Shown here: positions 50,852-58,739 of the stretch, piece after piece | How positions within the stretch are numbered: position 1 is the first letter of the stretch | How the letters are laid out: every line of letters begins with the position of its first letter | Assembly (NCBI RefSeq): GCF_042685745.1 | Contig: NZ_JBHUNT010000001.1 | Span: forward strand, 5,580,001-5,644,000 | DNA: 64,000 nt | Source: Prauserella_A oleivorans | GTDB taxonomy: Bacteria; Actinomycetota; Actinomycetes; Mycobacteriales; Pseudonocardiaceae | Direction: 5' to 3' | The notes under the pieces: model-generated | The model's input: the letters and a program-made list of their open reading frames with translations, nothing else | Database searches by the model: none | Told to the model about the DNA's origin: nothing | Translations under genes and position numbers: made by a program

Positions 50852-51847
50852 GTGAAGGTCGTGGTCGTGGTCGGCGGAGTGGGCGGTGCTCGCTTCCTGC
50901 TGGGGGTCAAAGCCGCCCTGGGACTGCCGCCGACGGGGGAAGGCGAGTCGCCGCACGAGATCACGGCGCTGGTGAACACCGGCGACGACGTCTGGATGCA
51001 CGGGCTGCGGGTCTGCCCGGACCTCGACACGTGCATGTACACCCTCGGCGGCGGCGTCGATCCGGAACGTGGCTGGGGCCATGCCGACGAGACGTGGTCG
51101 ATCAAGGCGGAGCTCGAGGCCTACGGCGCCGACCCGACGTGGTTCCAGCTCGGCGACAAGGACATCGCGACGCACCTCGTCCGCTCGCGGATGCTGCGGG
51201 CGGGCTACCCGCTGTCGGCGGTCACGGAGGCGTTGTGCGATCGCTGGCGGCCGGGAGTGCGGCTGCTGCCGATGACCGACGACCGGGTGGAGACCCACGT
51301 GGTGGTCGACGACCCGGACGACCGGAGCAAGCGCAAGGCGCTGCACTTCCAGGAGTGGTGGGTGCGCTACCACGCGGAGCTGCCCGCCCACTCGATCGTG
51401 CCCGTCGGTGCCGACGAGGCCCAGCCCGCGCCGGGCGTGCTGGACGCCATCGCCGAGGCCGACGCCGTGTTGCTGGCGCCGTCGAACCCAGTGGTGTCGG
51501 TCGGCACGGTGCTGGCGGTGCCCGGCGTGCGGGAGGCGCTGCGCAAGACCGAGGCGGGCGTCGTGGGTGTCTCTCCGATCATCGGCGGGAAGCCGTTGCG
51601 CGGCATGGCCGACGCGTGCCTGAAAGCCATCGGCGTGGAGACGTCGGCGGAGGCGGTGGGCCGCCACTACGGTTCGCGGTTGACCTCCGAGGACGGCCTG
51701 CTCGACGGGTGGCTCGTGCACTCCGGCGAGTCCGTGGACGTGCCGGGTGTCGCGGTCCGGGCCGTCCCGCTACTGATGTCCGATGTGGACGCCACGGCGC
51801 GCATGGCGCGGGACGCCCTGGAGCTGTCGGGAGTGGACGTTGACTGA
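50852..51847 (+). CDS. fbiA: F420 biosynthesis: 2-phospho-L-lactate (phosphoenolpyruvyl) transferase
   Basis: A 331-residue CofD/FbiA enzyme that joins the activated three-carbon acid to the 7,8-didemethyl-8-hydroxy-5-deazariboflavin (Fo) head group. The N-terminal GGVGGARFLLG binds the nucleotide-linked substrate, NTGDDVWMHGLRVCPDLDTCMYTLGGGVD is the Fo pocket, and LLAPSNPVVSVGT and GKPLRGMADACL are typical. GTG start after a weak AGGGGCAGG. The fbiB start overlaps its end by 8 nt. Corresponds to Rv3261. Confidence 0.94.
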   Translation: MKVVVVVGGVGGARFLLGVKAALGLPPTGEGESPHEITALVNTGDDVWMHGLRVCPDLDTCMYTLGGGVDPERGWGHADETWSIKAELEAYGADPTWFQLGDKDIATHLVRSRMLRAGYPLSAVTEALCDRWRPGVRLLPMTDDRVETHVVVDDPDDRSKRKALHFQEWWVRYHAELPAHSIVPVGADEAQPAPGVLDAIAEADAVLLAPSNPVVSVGTVLAVPGVREALRKTEAGVVGVSPIIGGKPLRGMADACLKAIGVETSAEAVGRHYGSRLTSEDGLLDGWLVHSGESVDVPGVAVRAVPLLMSDVDATARMARDALELSGVDVD

Positions 51848-53174
51848 GCACGCGGGGGAACGGCTGGAGATCCTGCCCGTCGAGGGCCTGCCCGAGTTCC
51901 GGCCCGGCGACGACCTCACCGGTGCGATCGCCACCGCGGCGCCGTGGTTGCGGTCCGGCGACATCGTGGTGGTGACGAGCAAGGTCGTGTCCAAGGTGGA
52001 GGGCCGGCTCGTCGCCGTGCCGACGGACCCGGAGCAGCGGGACGCGGCCCGGCGCAAACTCATCGAGGAGGAGTCCGAGCGGGTCCTGGCCCGCATCGGG
52101 CGCACCCTCATCACGCAGAACCGTAACGGCATCGTGCAGGCCGCGGCGGGCGTGGACGCCTCCAACGTAGCGCTCGACCGGATCGCGCTGCTGCCCTTCG
52201 ACCCGGACGCCTCGGCGCTCGCGCTGCGCAACGGACTGCGCGAGCGGCTCGGCGTGGAGGTCGCGGTGCTCGTCACGGACACGATGGGCCGCGCGTGGCG
52301 GGTCGGCCAGACGGACACGGCGATCGGCGCGTCCGGGCTGCGGGTGCTGCACTCGTACGAGGGCACGATCGACAGCCACGGCAACGAACTGGCGGTCACC
52401 GAGGTCGCGGTGGCCGACGAGATCGCCGCGGCCGCCGACCTGGTGAAGGGCAAGCTCGGCGGGATCCCGGTCGCGGTCGTGCGCGGGCTGGAGATCGGTG
52501 ACGAGACGTCCACCGCACGCGATCTGGTGCGCCCGGTGGAGGAGGACCTGTTCCGGCTCGGCACCAACGAGGCCATCGCGCAGGGTCGCCGGGAAGCCGT
52601 GCTGGTGCGGCGCTCGGTGCGCGAGTTCACCGACGAGCCCGTGGCGGCCGACGCGCTGCGCCGGGCCGTCGGCGCCGCGCTCACCGCACCCGCACCCCAC
52701 CACACCCGCCCGGTGCGGTTCGCCTGGCTGCGCAACCGTCCACAGCGGACCAAGCTGCTGGAGGCGATGCGGGACGCGTGGCGGGCCGACCTTGCCGCCG
52801 ACGGCTTCACCGAGGAGCAGATCACCAAGCGACTGCGCCGCGGCGACATCCTGTTCACCGCGCCCGAGGTAGTGGTGCCGTTCCTCGTCGCCGACGGTGC
52901 GCACACCTACCCGGACGCCCGGCGCAACGCCTGCGAGCACACCATGTTCACCGTGGCGGGCGGGGCCGCCGTCCAGGGCCTGCTGGTGGCGCTGGCCGCG
53001 GAGGGGCTCGGCTCCTGCTGGATCGGCTCGACCATCTTCGCCGCCGACGTGGTGCGGCAGACGCTGGACCTGGACCCGGCGTGGGAACCGCTCGGGGCCG
53101 TCGCCATCGGCCACCCGGCGGAGCCGCTCGCCCCGAGATCACCCCGCAGCGACGACGGACTGGTGGAGTTGTAG
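51840..53174 (+). CDS. fbiB: F420 biosynthesis: gamma-glutamyl ligase / dehydro-F420 reductase
   Basis: A 444-residue fusion. Residues 1-245 form the CofE ligase that adds glutamates to F420-0 (GDIVVVTSKVVSKVEGR, ITQNRNGIVQAAAGVDASN, DTMGRAWRVGQTDTAIGASG). Residues 250-440 are a nitroreductase-like FMN domain that reduces dehydro-F420 (LVRRSVREFTDEPV, GLGSCWIGSTIF). The TTG start at 51840 with GGGAG five bases before is unusual; no ATG or GTG suits the N-terminus. The next gene starts immediately after its stop. Confidence 0.94.
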   Translation: MTEHAGERLEILPVEGLPEFRPGDDLTGAIATAAPWLRSGDIVVVTSKVVSKVEGRLVAVPTDPEQRDAARRKLIEEESERVLARIGRTLITQNRNGIVQAAAGVDASNVALDRIALLPFDPDASALALRNGLRERLGVEVAVLVTDTMGRAWRVGQTDTAIGASGLRVLHSYEGTIDSHGNELAVTEVAVADEIAAAADLVKGKLGGIPVAVVRGLEIGDETSTARDLVRPVEEDLFRLGTNEAIAQGRREAVLVRRSVREFTDEPVAADALRRAVGAALTAPAPHHTRPVRFAWLRNRPQRTKLLEAMRDAWRADLAADGFTEEQITKRLRRGDILFTAPEVVVPFLVADGAHTYPDARRNACEHTMFTVAGGAAVQGLLVALAAEGLGSCWIGSTIFAADVVRQTLDLDPAWEPLGAVAIGHPAEPLAPRSPRSDDGLVEL

Positions 53175-53720
53175 ATGCCGCACGAAGCCCTGCACACCTC
53201 GGCGACGTCCACGTTGGACACCTGGCGCCCGGGCACGGCGAGCCAGGAGTCGCTGCGGCAGAGCTATCTCGGCTTTCTCGCGGCCCGGGCGGACGCGTGC
53301 GCGCGATCGTGCGAGCCGGGGCACCTCACCGCGTCGGCGGTGGTGCTGGACGACGCCGGCGAGCACGTCCTGCTGACACTGCATCCTCGCGTGGGCCGCT
53401 GGCTGCAACTCGGCGGGCACTGCGAGCCCGAGGACGCCTCACTGGCGGACGCCGCCCTGCGCGAGGCTACGGAGGAGTCCGGTATCGCGGGACTGAAGAT
53501 CGACCCCGAACCGCTGCGGCTCGACGTCCACCCGATCACGTGCTCGCTCGGGCTGCCGACGCGGCACTTCGACGTCCAGTTCCTCGTGCGCGCCCGGGCC
53601 GACGCCGAACCGGTGGCCAGCGACGAGTCGGACGACCTGCGCTGGTGGCCGGTCAACGCGCTGCCGCCGGGCACCGAGGACCTGACCGAGCTGATCGCCG
53701 CCGCGCTCGAACGTGTCTGA
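53175..53720 (+). CDS. Nudix hydrolase
   Basis: A 181-residue Nudix protein. The box GGHCEPEDASLADAALREATEESG (about 88-111) is complete. A 60-residue N-terminal helical part precedes TASAVVLDDAGEHVLLTLHPRVGRWLQLGG. The ATG directly follows the fbiB stop without a gap, so it is read from the fbi mRNA. A link to F420 metabolism, for example removing side products, is only inferred by position. Confidence 0.86.
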   Translation: MPHEALHTSATSTLDTWRPGTASQESLRQSYLGFLAARADACARSCEPGHLTASAVVLDDAGEHVLLTLHPRVGRWLQLGGHCEPEDASLADAALREATEESGIAGLKIDPEPLRLDVHPITCSLGLPTRHFDVQFLVRARADAEPVASDESDDLRWWPVNALPPGTEDLTELIAAALERV

Positions 53721-53746
53721 CGCACACGACGGCCACTGGACGCCGA

Positions 53747-53781
53747 GGCCGGAGCGCGAGTGAGGAGTGCGCACCCCGGCC
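53747..53781. terminator. Weak hairpin between convergent Nudix and DUF1059 genes
   Basis: GGCCGG (53747-53752) pairs with CCGGCC (53776-53781), with a GCGC/GCGC pair inside. It lies midway in the 71-bp convergent gap. Confidence 0.35.
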
Positions 53782-53791
53782 GGGCCCGACC

Positions 53792-54022
53792 TCAGGGCAG
53801 GGCCGCGAAGGCCTTCTTGGTGTCGCGATACCACCCCGTCGCCTTGATCGGGTGCTTCCAGCGGCCCTTCATCTGCTCGTAGGCCGGTTCGTGCGCCGTG
53901 TCGCCACCGCGAGCTGCCTCGCGCAGGTGACGCTCCTGCGCCTTGATGACGTCGTCGGCGGTCTCGCCGCTCAGCTCCTGGTCGCAAGGGCCGCCCAGCT
54001 GGCGGCAGGTCATGGTCTTCAT
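53792..54022 (-). CDS. DUF1059-type small protein
   Basis: A 76-residue protein. The start KTMTCRQLGGPCDQELSGETADDVIKAQERHL has the two cysteines and spacing of DUF1059 proteins. The C-terminal part (MKGRWKHPIKATGWYRDTKKAFAAL) is basic and aromatic. The function is unknown; members are small soluble proteins often co-regulated with stress genes. Strong AGGAGG before the ATG. Alone in its direction between the fbi cluster and the gene remnants. Confidence 0.78.
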   Translation of the reverse strand: MKTMTCRQLGGPCDQELSGETADDVIKAQERHLREAARGGDTAHEPAYEQMKGRWKHPIKATGWYRDTKKAFAALP

Positions 54023-54089
54023 ATGGTGTCCTCCTGTTGGTGAGCCTCAACCGTTCATCCAGCGCGGCGCCGTCGGTGCGAGTCGTTCC

Positions 54090-54311
54090 TCAACCGCCCG
54101 CCCGCCGGACGAGTTCGCCGATCCGCGCCTCGACCTCGGGTGTCACCTCGGCGAGAGCGAAACCCGCCGCCCACATCGGACCGTCGTCCAGCTTCGCCTG
54201 ATCACTGAACCCGAGGGTCGCGTAGCGTGCCTTGAACTTGTCCGCGCCCTGGAAGAAGCAGACGATCTTGCCATCGAGTGCGTAGGCGGGCGCGCTCGGC
54301 CATGATCCGGC
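54090..54311 (-). pseudogene. 5'-truncated DUF1801-like protein remnant
   Basis: On the minus strand the frame ending at 54090 reads WPSAPAYALDGKIVCFFQ, GADKFKARYATLGFSD, QAKLDDGPMWAAGFALAEV and ends EARIGELVRRAGG. This is the C-terminal half of a DUF1801-like protein (about 120-140 residues when intact). No start codon or ribosome site exists in this frame. The sequence homologous to the first half is missing, and at about 54300-54315 it abuts a TetR remnant on the other strand. Confidence 0.65.
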
Positions 54312-54609
54312 GCGAGTCCTGCATCGGGGCGCCTACCGCGCGGTCATCGCCGAGGCTCAGGCGGACCCCGCACTGCGGGCGACCCTGCACGAACGATTCC
54401 TGGCTACCGTCGAGCAGCGCACCTTCGATCGGCTCAGCCAAGCCCAGCACAACGGCGAACTGGTCGCCGAGGCGAACCTCGACTACGCCGCGGAGGTGCT
54501 GTGCGGAACTCTCTACTACCGCTGGCTGCTGACCCCCGCCCCCATCGACGAGAAAGCGATCGACGGACTGCTGGACATGTTCATGGCCGCATACGGAGTG
54601 CCGAGCTAG
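54310..54609 (+). pseudogene. 5'-truncated TetR regulator remnant
   Basis: The plus frame ending in TAG at 54609 reads ARVLHRGAYRAVIAEAQADP, then RATLHERFLATVEQRTFDRL, LDYAAEVLCGTLYYRWLLTP and DEKAIDGLLDMFMAAYG. This is the ligand-binding C-terminal domain of a TetR-family regulator. The whole DNA-binding N-terminus (about 90 residues) is absent and there is no start. Its truncated 5' end lies back to back with that of the DUF1801 remnant. Confidence 0.65.
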
Positions 54610-54664
54610 GTCGGCTTTTGTCCGGATTGCCCGCGCACCCGGCGCTGTGCCAGGCTCACGAACA

Positions 54665-55042
54665 ATGAGTGCGACAAACCACGACACCGTCGTCACCGTG
54701 GACGCCACGTCCAAGGTGCCGCCCTACGAGCAGGTGCGCTCCGAGCTCGCCCGCAAGATCAACGACGGCACCCTGGCCGTGGGGACGAAGCTGCCGACCG
54801 TCCGTGGGCTGGCCGCCGACCTCGGCATCGCACCCAACACCATCGCCCGCGCCTACCGCGAACTGGAGGAGGCAGGGCTGATCGAGACGAAAGGCCGGTC
54901 CGGCACGTTCGTCGGGGCGACCGGGGACCGCAGCAGGCAGCGCGTGCGCGACGCCGCCCGCGAGTACGCGGCCACCGCGCGCAGGCTCGGCCTGAGCGAT
55001 GAGGAGGCGCTCGCCATCGTCACCGCCGCCCTCGAGGCGTGA
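54665..55042 (+). CDS. YtrA-subfamily GntR transcriptional regulator
   Basis: A 125-residue GntR regulator of the small YtrA type. The winged helix is VPPYEQVRSELARKINDGTL, LPTVRGLAADLGIAPNTIARAYRELEEAGLIETKGRSGTFV. Only about 35 residues follow, far too few for an effector domain. The ATG at 54665 fits the family start. It converges with the YcsI gene (3 nt apart), so it need not control the kip/pxp operon. YtrA regulators usually act on ABC transporters; none is adjacent here. Confidence 0.87.
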   Translation: MSATNHDTVVTVDATSKVPPYEQVRSELARKINDGTLAVGTKLPTVRGLAADLGIAPNTIARAYRELEEAGLIETKGRSGTFVGATGDRSRQRVRDAAREYAATARRLGLSDEEALAIVTAALEA

Positions 55043-55045
55043 CGC

Positions 55046-55813
55046 TCAGGGCAGCTGGAATCCGGAGTCGCGGGCGTCGGTGATCGCCATGTGCCCGGGG
55101 GCGTGGCCGATCGCGAACGACGGCTTGGACCGCATCACCGCCGCCTGCGGAGTCACCCCGCAGGCCCAGAACACCGGGACCTCGCCGGCCCGGATCTCCA
55201 CGGCGTCGCCGAAGTCGGGGCTGCTCAGGTCGTCGATGCCGAGCAGGCCGGGGGCTCCGATGTGGACCGGCGCGCCGTGGACGGCCGGGTACCGCGACGT
55301 CACCCGCACCGCCGTCGCCACCAGGTCGGCGGGGACGGGCCGCATCGACACCACCAGCGGGCCGGACATTCCGCCCGCGGGCCTGCACTCGCGGTTGGTG
55401 CGGTACATCGGCACGTTCGACCCGGCCTCGATGTGCCGCACCGGCACCCCGGCCTCCAACAGCGCCGCCTCGAAGGTGAAGCTGCAGCCGATGAGGAAGG
55501 TGACCATGTCGTCGCGCCACAGGTCCACGACCTCGGTGCGTTCGTCGACGAGGGCGCCGTCCCGGTACACGCGGTAGGCCGGCAGGTCGGTGCGCAGGTC
55601 ACCGGCGAAGATCGACGCGCTGGTCTCGCCGGGCTCGGTGACGTCGAGCACCGGGCACGCCTGCGGGTTGCGCTGGGCGAAGAGCAGGAAGTCGTAGGCG
55701 TACTCGCGGGGCAGGCTGAGCAGGTTGGCCTGCGTCCAGCCCGCGCAGTAGCCGGAGGTCGGCACCCGGAGTCCGGCGCGGAACTTCTCGCGCGCCTCTG
55801 GTGGGGTGAGCAT
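55046..55813 (-). CDS. YcsI-type putative hydro-lyase (DUF1445)
   Basis: A 255-residue protein of the DUF1445/YcsI family, annotated as a putative hydro-lyase and related to D-glutamate cyclase. Typical pieces are GYCAGWTQANLLSLPREYAYDFLLFAQRNP, RDDMVTFLIGCSFTFEAALLEAG, MYRTN and VFWACGVTPQ, with FAIGHAPGHMAITD near the end. It is the last gene of a minus-strand operon with the PxpC, PxpB and NRAMP-like genes, the same set as in the Bacillus subtilis kip operon. Strong AGGAGG; TGATG overlap with pxpC. Confidence 0.87.
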   Translation of the reverse strand: MLTPPEAREKFRAGLRVPTSGYCAGWTQANLLSLPREYAYDFLLFAQRNPQACPVLDVTEPGETSASIFAGDLRTDLPAYRVYRDGALVDERTEVVDLWRDDMVTFLIGCSFTFEAALLEAGVPVRHIEAGSNVPMYRTNRECRPAGGMSGPLVVSMRPVPADLVATAVRVTSRYPAVHGAPVHIGAPGLLGIDDLSSPDFGDAVEIRAGEVPVFWACGVTPQAAVMRSKPSFAIGHAPGHMAITDARDSGFQLP

Positions 55814-56688
55814 CAATGTCCTCCTGTTCGTAACGTGGAGAAGCGCAGCCGCATGCCCGGGCGGGCCTGAGCCGCTTTGTCGACATCGGCGGCGACGACG
55901 ACCGCGATCACCGGGTAGCCGCCGGTCACCGGGTGGTCGGCGAGGAAGAGCGTCGGCTTGCCCGACGGCGGCACCTGCAGGGCCCCGGCGACCATGCCCT
56001 CGCTCGGCAGCTCCTCGTCCCGGGCCCGGGCGAGCTCGGGACCGTCGAGCCGGATCCCGACCCGGTTGCTCTCCGGCGTCACCGTGTACGGCTCGTGCAG
56101 CAGGGTCCGCAGCGCGTCCGCGGTGAACCAGTCATGCCGCGGCCCCGGCACGACCCGGAGCACCAGCTCCCCGGCAGGCAACGGGGGAACCGGCGCGAAC
56201 TCGGTCACCGGGAACCGCCGCGGCGGCGCGCCGACCGGCAGGACCGTGCCGGGGGCCACCGGGTCGGGGCCGACGCCGGCGAGGACGTCGGTGGAGCGCG
56301 ACCCCAGCACCGGCTCGACGGCGATCCCGCCGCGCACGGCGACGTAGACACGCAGGCCGCGTTCGGGAACACCCAGCCGGAGCTCGGCACCGGCGGGGAC
56401 GCGCAACACCGCGTTCGTGCCCGCGCCGCGGCCGTCGACGGTGACCGGACAGGGCGCGCCCGTCACGGCCACCGTCAGGTCCCGCAGCGCCCGCGCCGCG
56501 AACCCCCCGAAGGTCACCTCCACCGCGGCCGCGCCCTCGTCGTTGCCCACCAGCCGGTTGGCCAGCCGCAGCGAGGCGCGGTCGGCCGCGCCCGACACCC
56601 CGACGCCCACGCCCGCGAGCCCGGGCCGGCCGAGGTCCTGGATCGTCGACAGTGGACCGGTGGCGAGCACCTCGAGACCCTTGGTCAT
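55813..56688 (-). CDS. pxpC: 5-oxoprolinase subunit PxpC (KipA-like, biotin-dependent carboxylase-like domain)
   Basis: A 291-residue protein of the KipA/PxpC family. It has GPLSTIQDLGRPGLAGVGVGVSGAAD at the start, GNDEGAAAVEVTFGG, VAVRGGIAVEPVLGSRSTDVLAGVG and the C-terminal GYPVIAVVVAADVDKAAQARPG. With PxpB and PxpA it hydrolyses 5-oxoproline to glutamate with ATP. Start ATG 56688 after GAGGGGG. PxpB ends 59 bp upstream, and no pxpA gene was found in the window. Confidence 0.9.
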   Translation of the reverse strand: MTKGLEVLATGPLSTIQDLGRPGLAGVGVGVSGAADRASLRLANRLVGNDEGAAAVEVTFGGFAARALRDLTVAVTGAPCPVTVDGRGAGTNAVLRVPAGAELRLGVPERGLRVYVAVRGGIAVEPVLGSRSTDVLAGVGPDPVAPGTVLPVGAPPRRFPVTEFAPVPPLPAGELVLRVVPGPRHDWFTADALRTLLHEPYTVTPESNRVGIRLDGPELARARDEELPSEGMVAGALQVPPSGKPTLFLADHPVTGGYPVIAVVVAADVDKAAQARPGMRLRFSTLRTGGH

Positions 56689-56747
56689 CAGCGCCCCCTC
56701 GGCCCGGCCGCGCCGGGTTGTGCCGTGTCCGCGCACCGCGTCATCGC

Positions 56748-57359
56748 TCACTCCGCCTCCACGAACCGCACCCGCACGCCGGGTCGCAGCAGGGCGGGCG
56801 GGTCGCGGTCGACCTGCCACAGCACCAGATCCGTGTGCCCGATGAGCTGCCAGCCGCCGGGCGAGGAGCGCGGGTAGATGCCGCTGAACGTCCCGGCCAG
56901 GCCGACCGACCCGGCGGGCACCCGGGTCCGCGACTCGGCTCGCCTCGGCACCTCCAGCTTCGGCGATCCGCCGGTGAGGTAACCGAAACCGGGTGCGAAT
57001 CCTCCGAACGCGACAGTCCACTCCGTCCCCGTGTGCTCGGTGACCACCTCGCGTTCGGTGAGCCCGGTCAGTGCGGCGACCTCGGCCAGGTCGGCACCGT
57101 CGTAGACGACGGGCACCCGCAGCAGCTCCCCGCTTCCCTGGGAGACGTCGGCCGGCTCGGCGGTCCGGACGGCGCGCTCCACCTCGGCCGGGTCGGCCAG
57201 CGCGGGATCGAGCACCAGCAGGAGGGTCCGCGCCGCGGGCACCAGGTCCAGCACGCCCGCGGGCGGGGCCGCCTCCAGCGCCGCGTGCAGGGCGCGGACC
57301 TCGTCGAGCCCGGCCAGCTCGACGAGCAGCCCGGAGTCGGCACACGGCAGCACGCGCAT
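56748..57359 (-). CDS. pxpB: 5-oxoprolinase subunit PxpB (KipI-like)
   Basis: A 203-residue protein of the KipI/PxpB family. The diagnostic stretch AFGGFAPGFGYLTGG is followed by PRRAESRTRVPAGSVGLAG and GWQLIGHTDL. The N-terminal half resembles a cyclophilin-like pair partner domain. It acts together with PxpC; in B. subtilis the homologue also inhibits the KinA sporulation kinase, which is not relevant to this organism. ATG 57359 chosen at the natural family start. It lies 11 bp after the carrier gene. Confidence 0.9.
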   Translation of the reverse strand: MRVLPCADSGLLVELAGLDEVRALHAALEAAPPAGVLDLVPAARTLLLVLDPALADPAEVERAVRTAEPADVSQGSGELLRVPVVYDGADLAEVAALTGLTEREVVTEHTGTEWTVAFGGFAPGFGYLTGGSPKLEVPRRAESRTRVPAGSVGLAGTFSGIYPRSSPGGWQLIGHTDLVLWQVDRDPPALLRPGVRVRFVEAE

Positions 57360-57370
57360 GGTGGGTTCCG

Positions 57371-58615
57371 TCAGCTCCACAGGTCCGCGATCCCGCTGAG
57401 CGAGTTCCACCCGAGGTAGAGCGTCAGCAGCCAGGCGAGCACGCCGATGCCGAGCAGCCAGCGCGGGTACCGGTAACCGCCCATGAGGTCGCTGCGCCGC
57501 GCCGCGACCCACAGGAGCACGCCGAACCCGACCGGCAGGATGAGCCCGTTCAGCGCACCGGCGAGGATCAACAGCGTCGTGGGTGCCTGGTTCAGCAGCA
57601 GGAACGCCGCGGTCGACACGGCGATGAAGCCGATCACCAGCCAGTTCCGCCGCCGCGCGAGCGCGGGCGAGAACGTCACCACGAACGACACCGAGGTGTA
57701 CGACGCGCCGATCACCGAGGTGATCGCGGCGGCCCAGAGCACCATGCCGAACAACCGCAGCCCGACCTCACCGGCCGCGTGCTGGAAGGCGTCGGCGGCC
57801 GGGTTCCCCGCCGCCAACGTCACGCCGCCCGCGACGACGCCGAGGATCGCCAGGAACAGCACCGCGCGCATCACACCGGTGACGACCAGCGCCACGACCG
57901 AGCCCCGCGACACGCGGGCGACCTGCTCGGGGCCGGTGCCTCCGGAGTCGACGAGGCGGTGCGCGCCCGCGTAGGTGATGTAGCCGCCGACGGTCCCGCC
58001 GACCAGCGTGGTGATGACGAGGAAGTCGATGGTGTCGGGCAGCACCGCCTGCCGCAGGGCCTCCCCGACCGGCGGCCCCGACACGATGGCGACGTAGGTG
58101 GTGAGCCCTATCATCACGACGCCGAGGACCACCACGAGCCGGTCCATCGCGATACCCGCCCGCCGGCTCAGGAAGATCGCGATGGCGATGACCGCCGAGA
58201 TGGTCCCGCCGATCTTGACGTCGAGCCCGAACAGCGCGTCCATGCCGAGCGACGTGCCCGCGACGTTGCCGATGTTGAACACCAGCCCGCCGAGCACGAC
58301 GAGTGCCGCCATCACGTAGCCGACCCCCGGCAGCACCTTGTTGCCGAGTTCCTGCGCACGCAGCCCGGAGACGCCGATGACTCGCCACACGTTCAGCTGC
58401 ACGGCGATGTCCACCAGGATCGAGAGCAGGATCGCGAACGCGAACGCCGCGCCGATCTCGGCGGTGAACGTCGTCGTCTGCGTGATGAAGCCCGGGCCGA
58501 TGGCACTGGTGGCCATCAGGAAGATCGCGCCGAGCAGAGCGCCCTTCTTGGTGGCGCCCTTCAGCGGATTCGGCTGGGTCGTCGTCTGTCCGGTGCTGTT
58601 GGCTTCCTCGGCCAT
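57371..58615 (-). CDS. NRAMP-superfamily carrier (YcsG type)
   Basis: A 414-residue membrane protein with about 11 helices of the NRAMP/LeuT fold. True NRAMP metal transporters have DPGN in helix 1. Here the place reads SAIGPGFITQTTTF, so the metal-binding Asp and Asn are absent. A different substrate, perhaps 5-oxoproline or another small acid, is inferred from the neighbouring pxpB and pxpC. The N-terminus is polar (EEANSTGQTTTQPNPLKG). ATG with GGGAGG. First gene of the operon, divergent from a FadR-type regulator. Confidence 0.85.
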   Translation of the reverse strand: MAEEANSTGQTTTQPNPLKGATKKGALLGAIFLMATSAIGPGFITQTTTFTAEIGAAFAFAILLSILVDIAVQLNVWRVIGVSGLRAQELGNKVLPGVGYVMAALVVLGGLVFNIGNVAGTSLGMDALFGLDVKIGGTISAVIAIAIFLSRRAGIAMDRLVVVLGVVMIGLTTYVAIVSGPPVGEALRQAVLPDTIDFLVITTLVGGTVGGYITYAGAHRLVDSGGTGPEQVARVSRGSVVALVVTGVMRAVLFLAILGVVAGGVTLAAGNPAADAFQHAAGEVGLRLFGMVLWAAAITSVIGASYTSVSFVVTFSPALARRRNWLVIGFIAVSTAAFLLLNQAPTTLLILAGALNGLILPVGFGVLLWVAARRSDLMGGYRYPRWLLGIGVLAWLLTLYLGWNSLSGIADLWS

Positions 58616-58657
58616 GTGGGGCCTCCCATGCCCTCGGGTTTCGAGAGACGGTACAGA

Positions 58658-58670
58658 ATTGTTCAACAAT
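58658..58670. promoter_or_regulatory. Probable GntR operator of the kip/pxp operon
   Basis: ATTGTT-C-AACAAT is a perfect 13-bp palindrome in the divergent gap, 43 bp from the carrier gene and 70 bp from the regulator gene. It fits the TNGTNNNACNA type of half sites seen for FadR-like regulators. Confidence 0.65.
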
Positions 58671-58739
58671 CCGGCAATACCCTGGTGGAACGTTCTTGTT
58701 ACACTGCGCCTACCCGCAGTGCGCCAGAAACGGAGGGCG

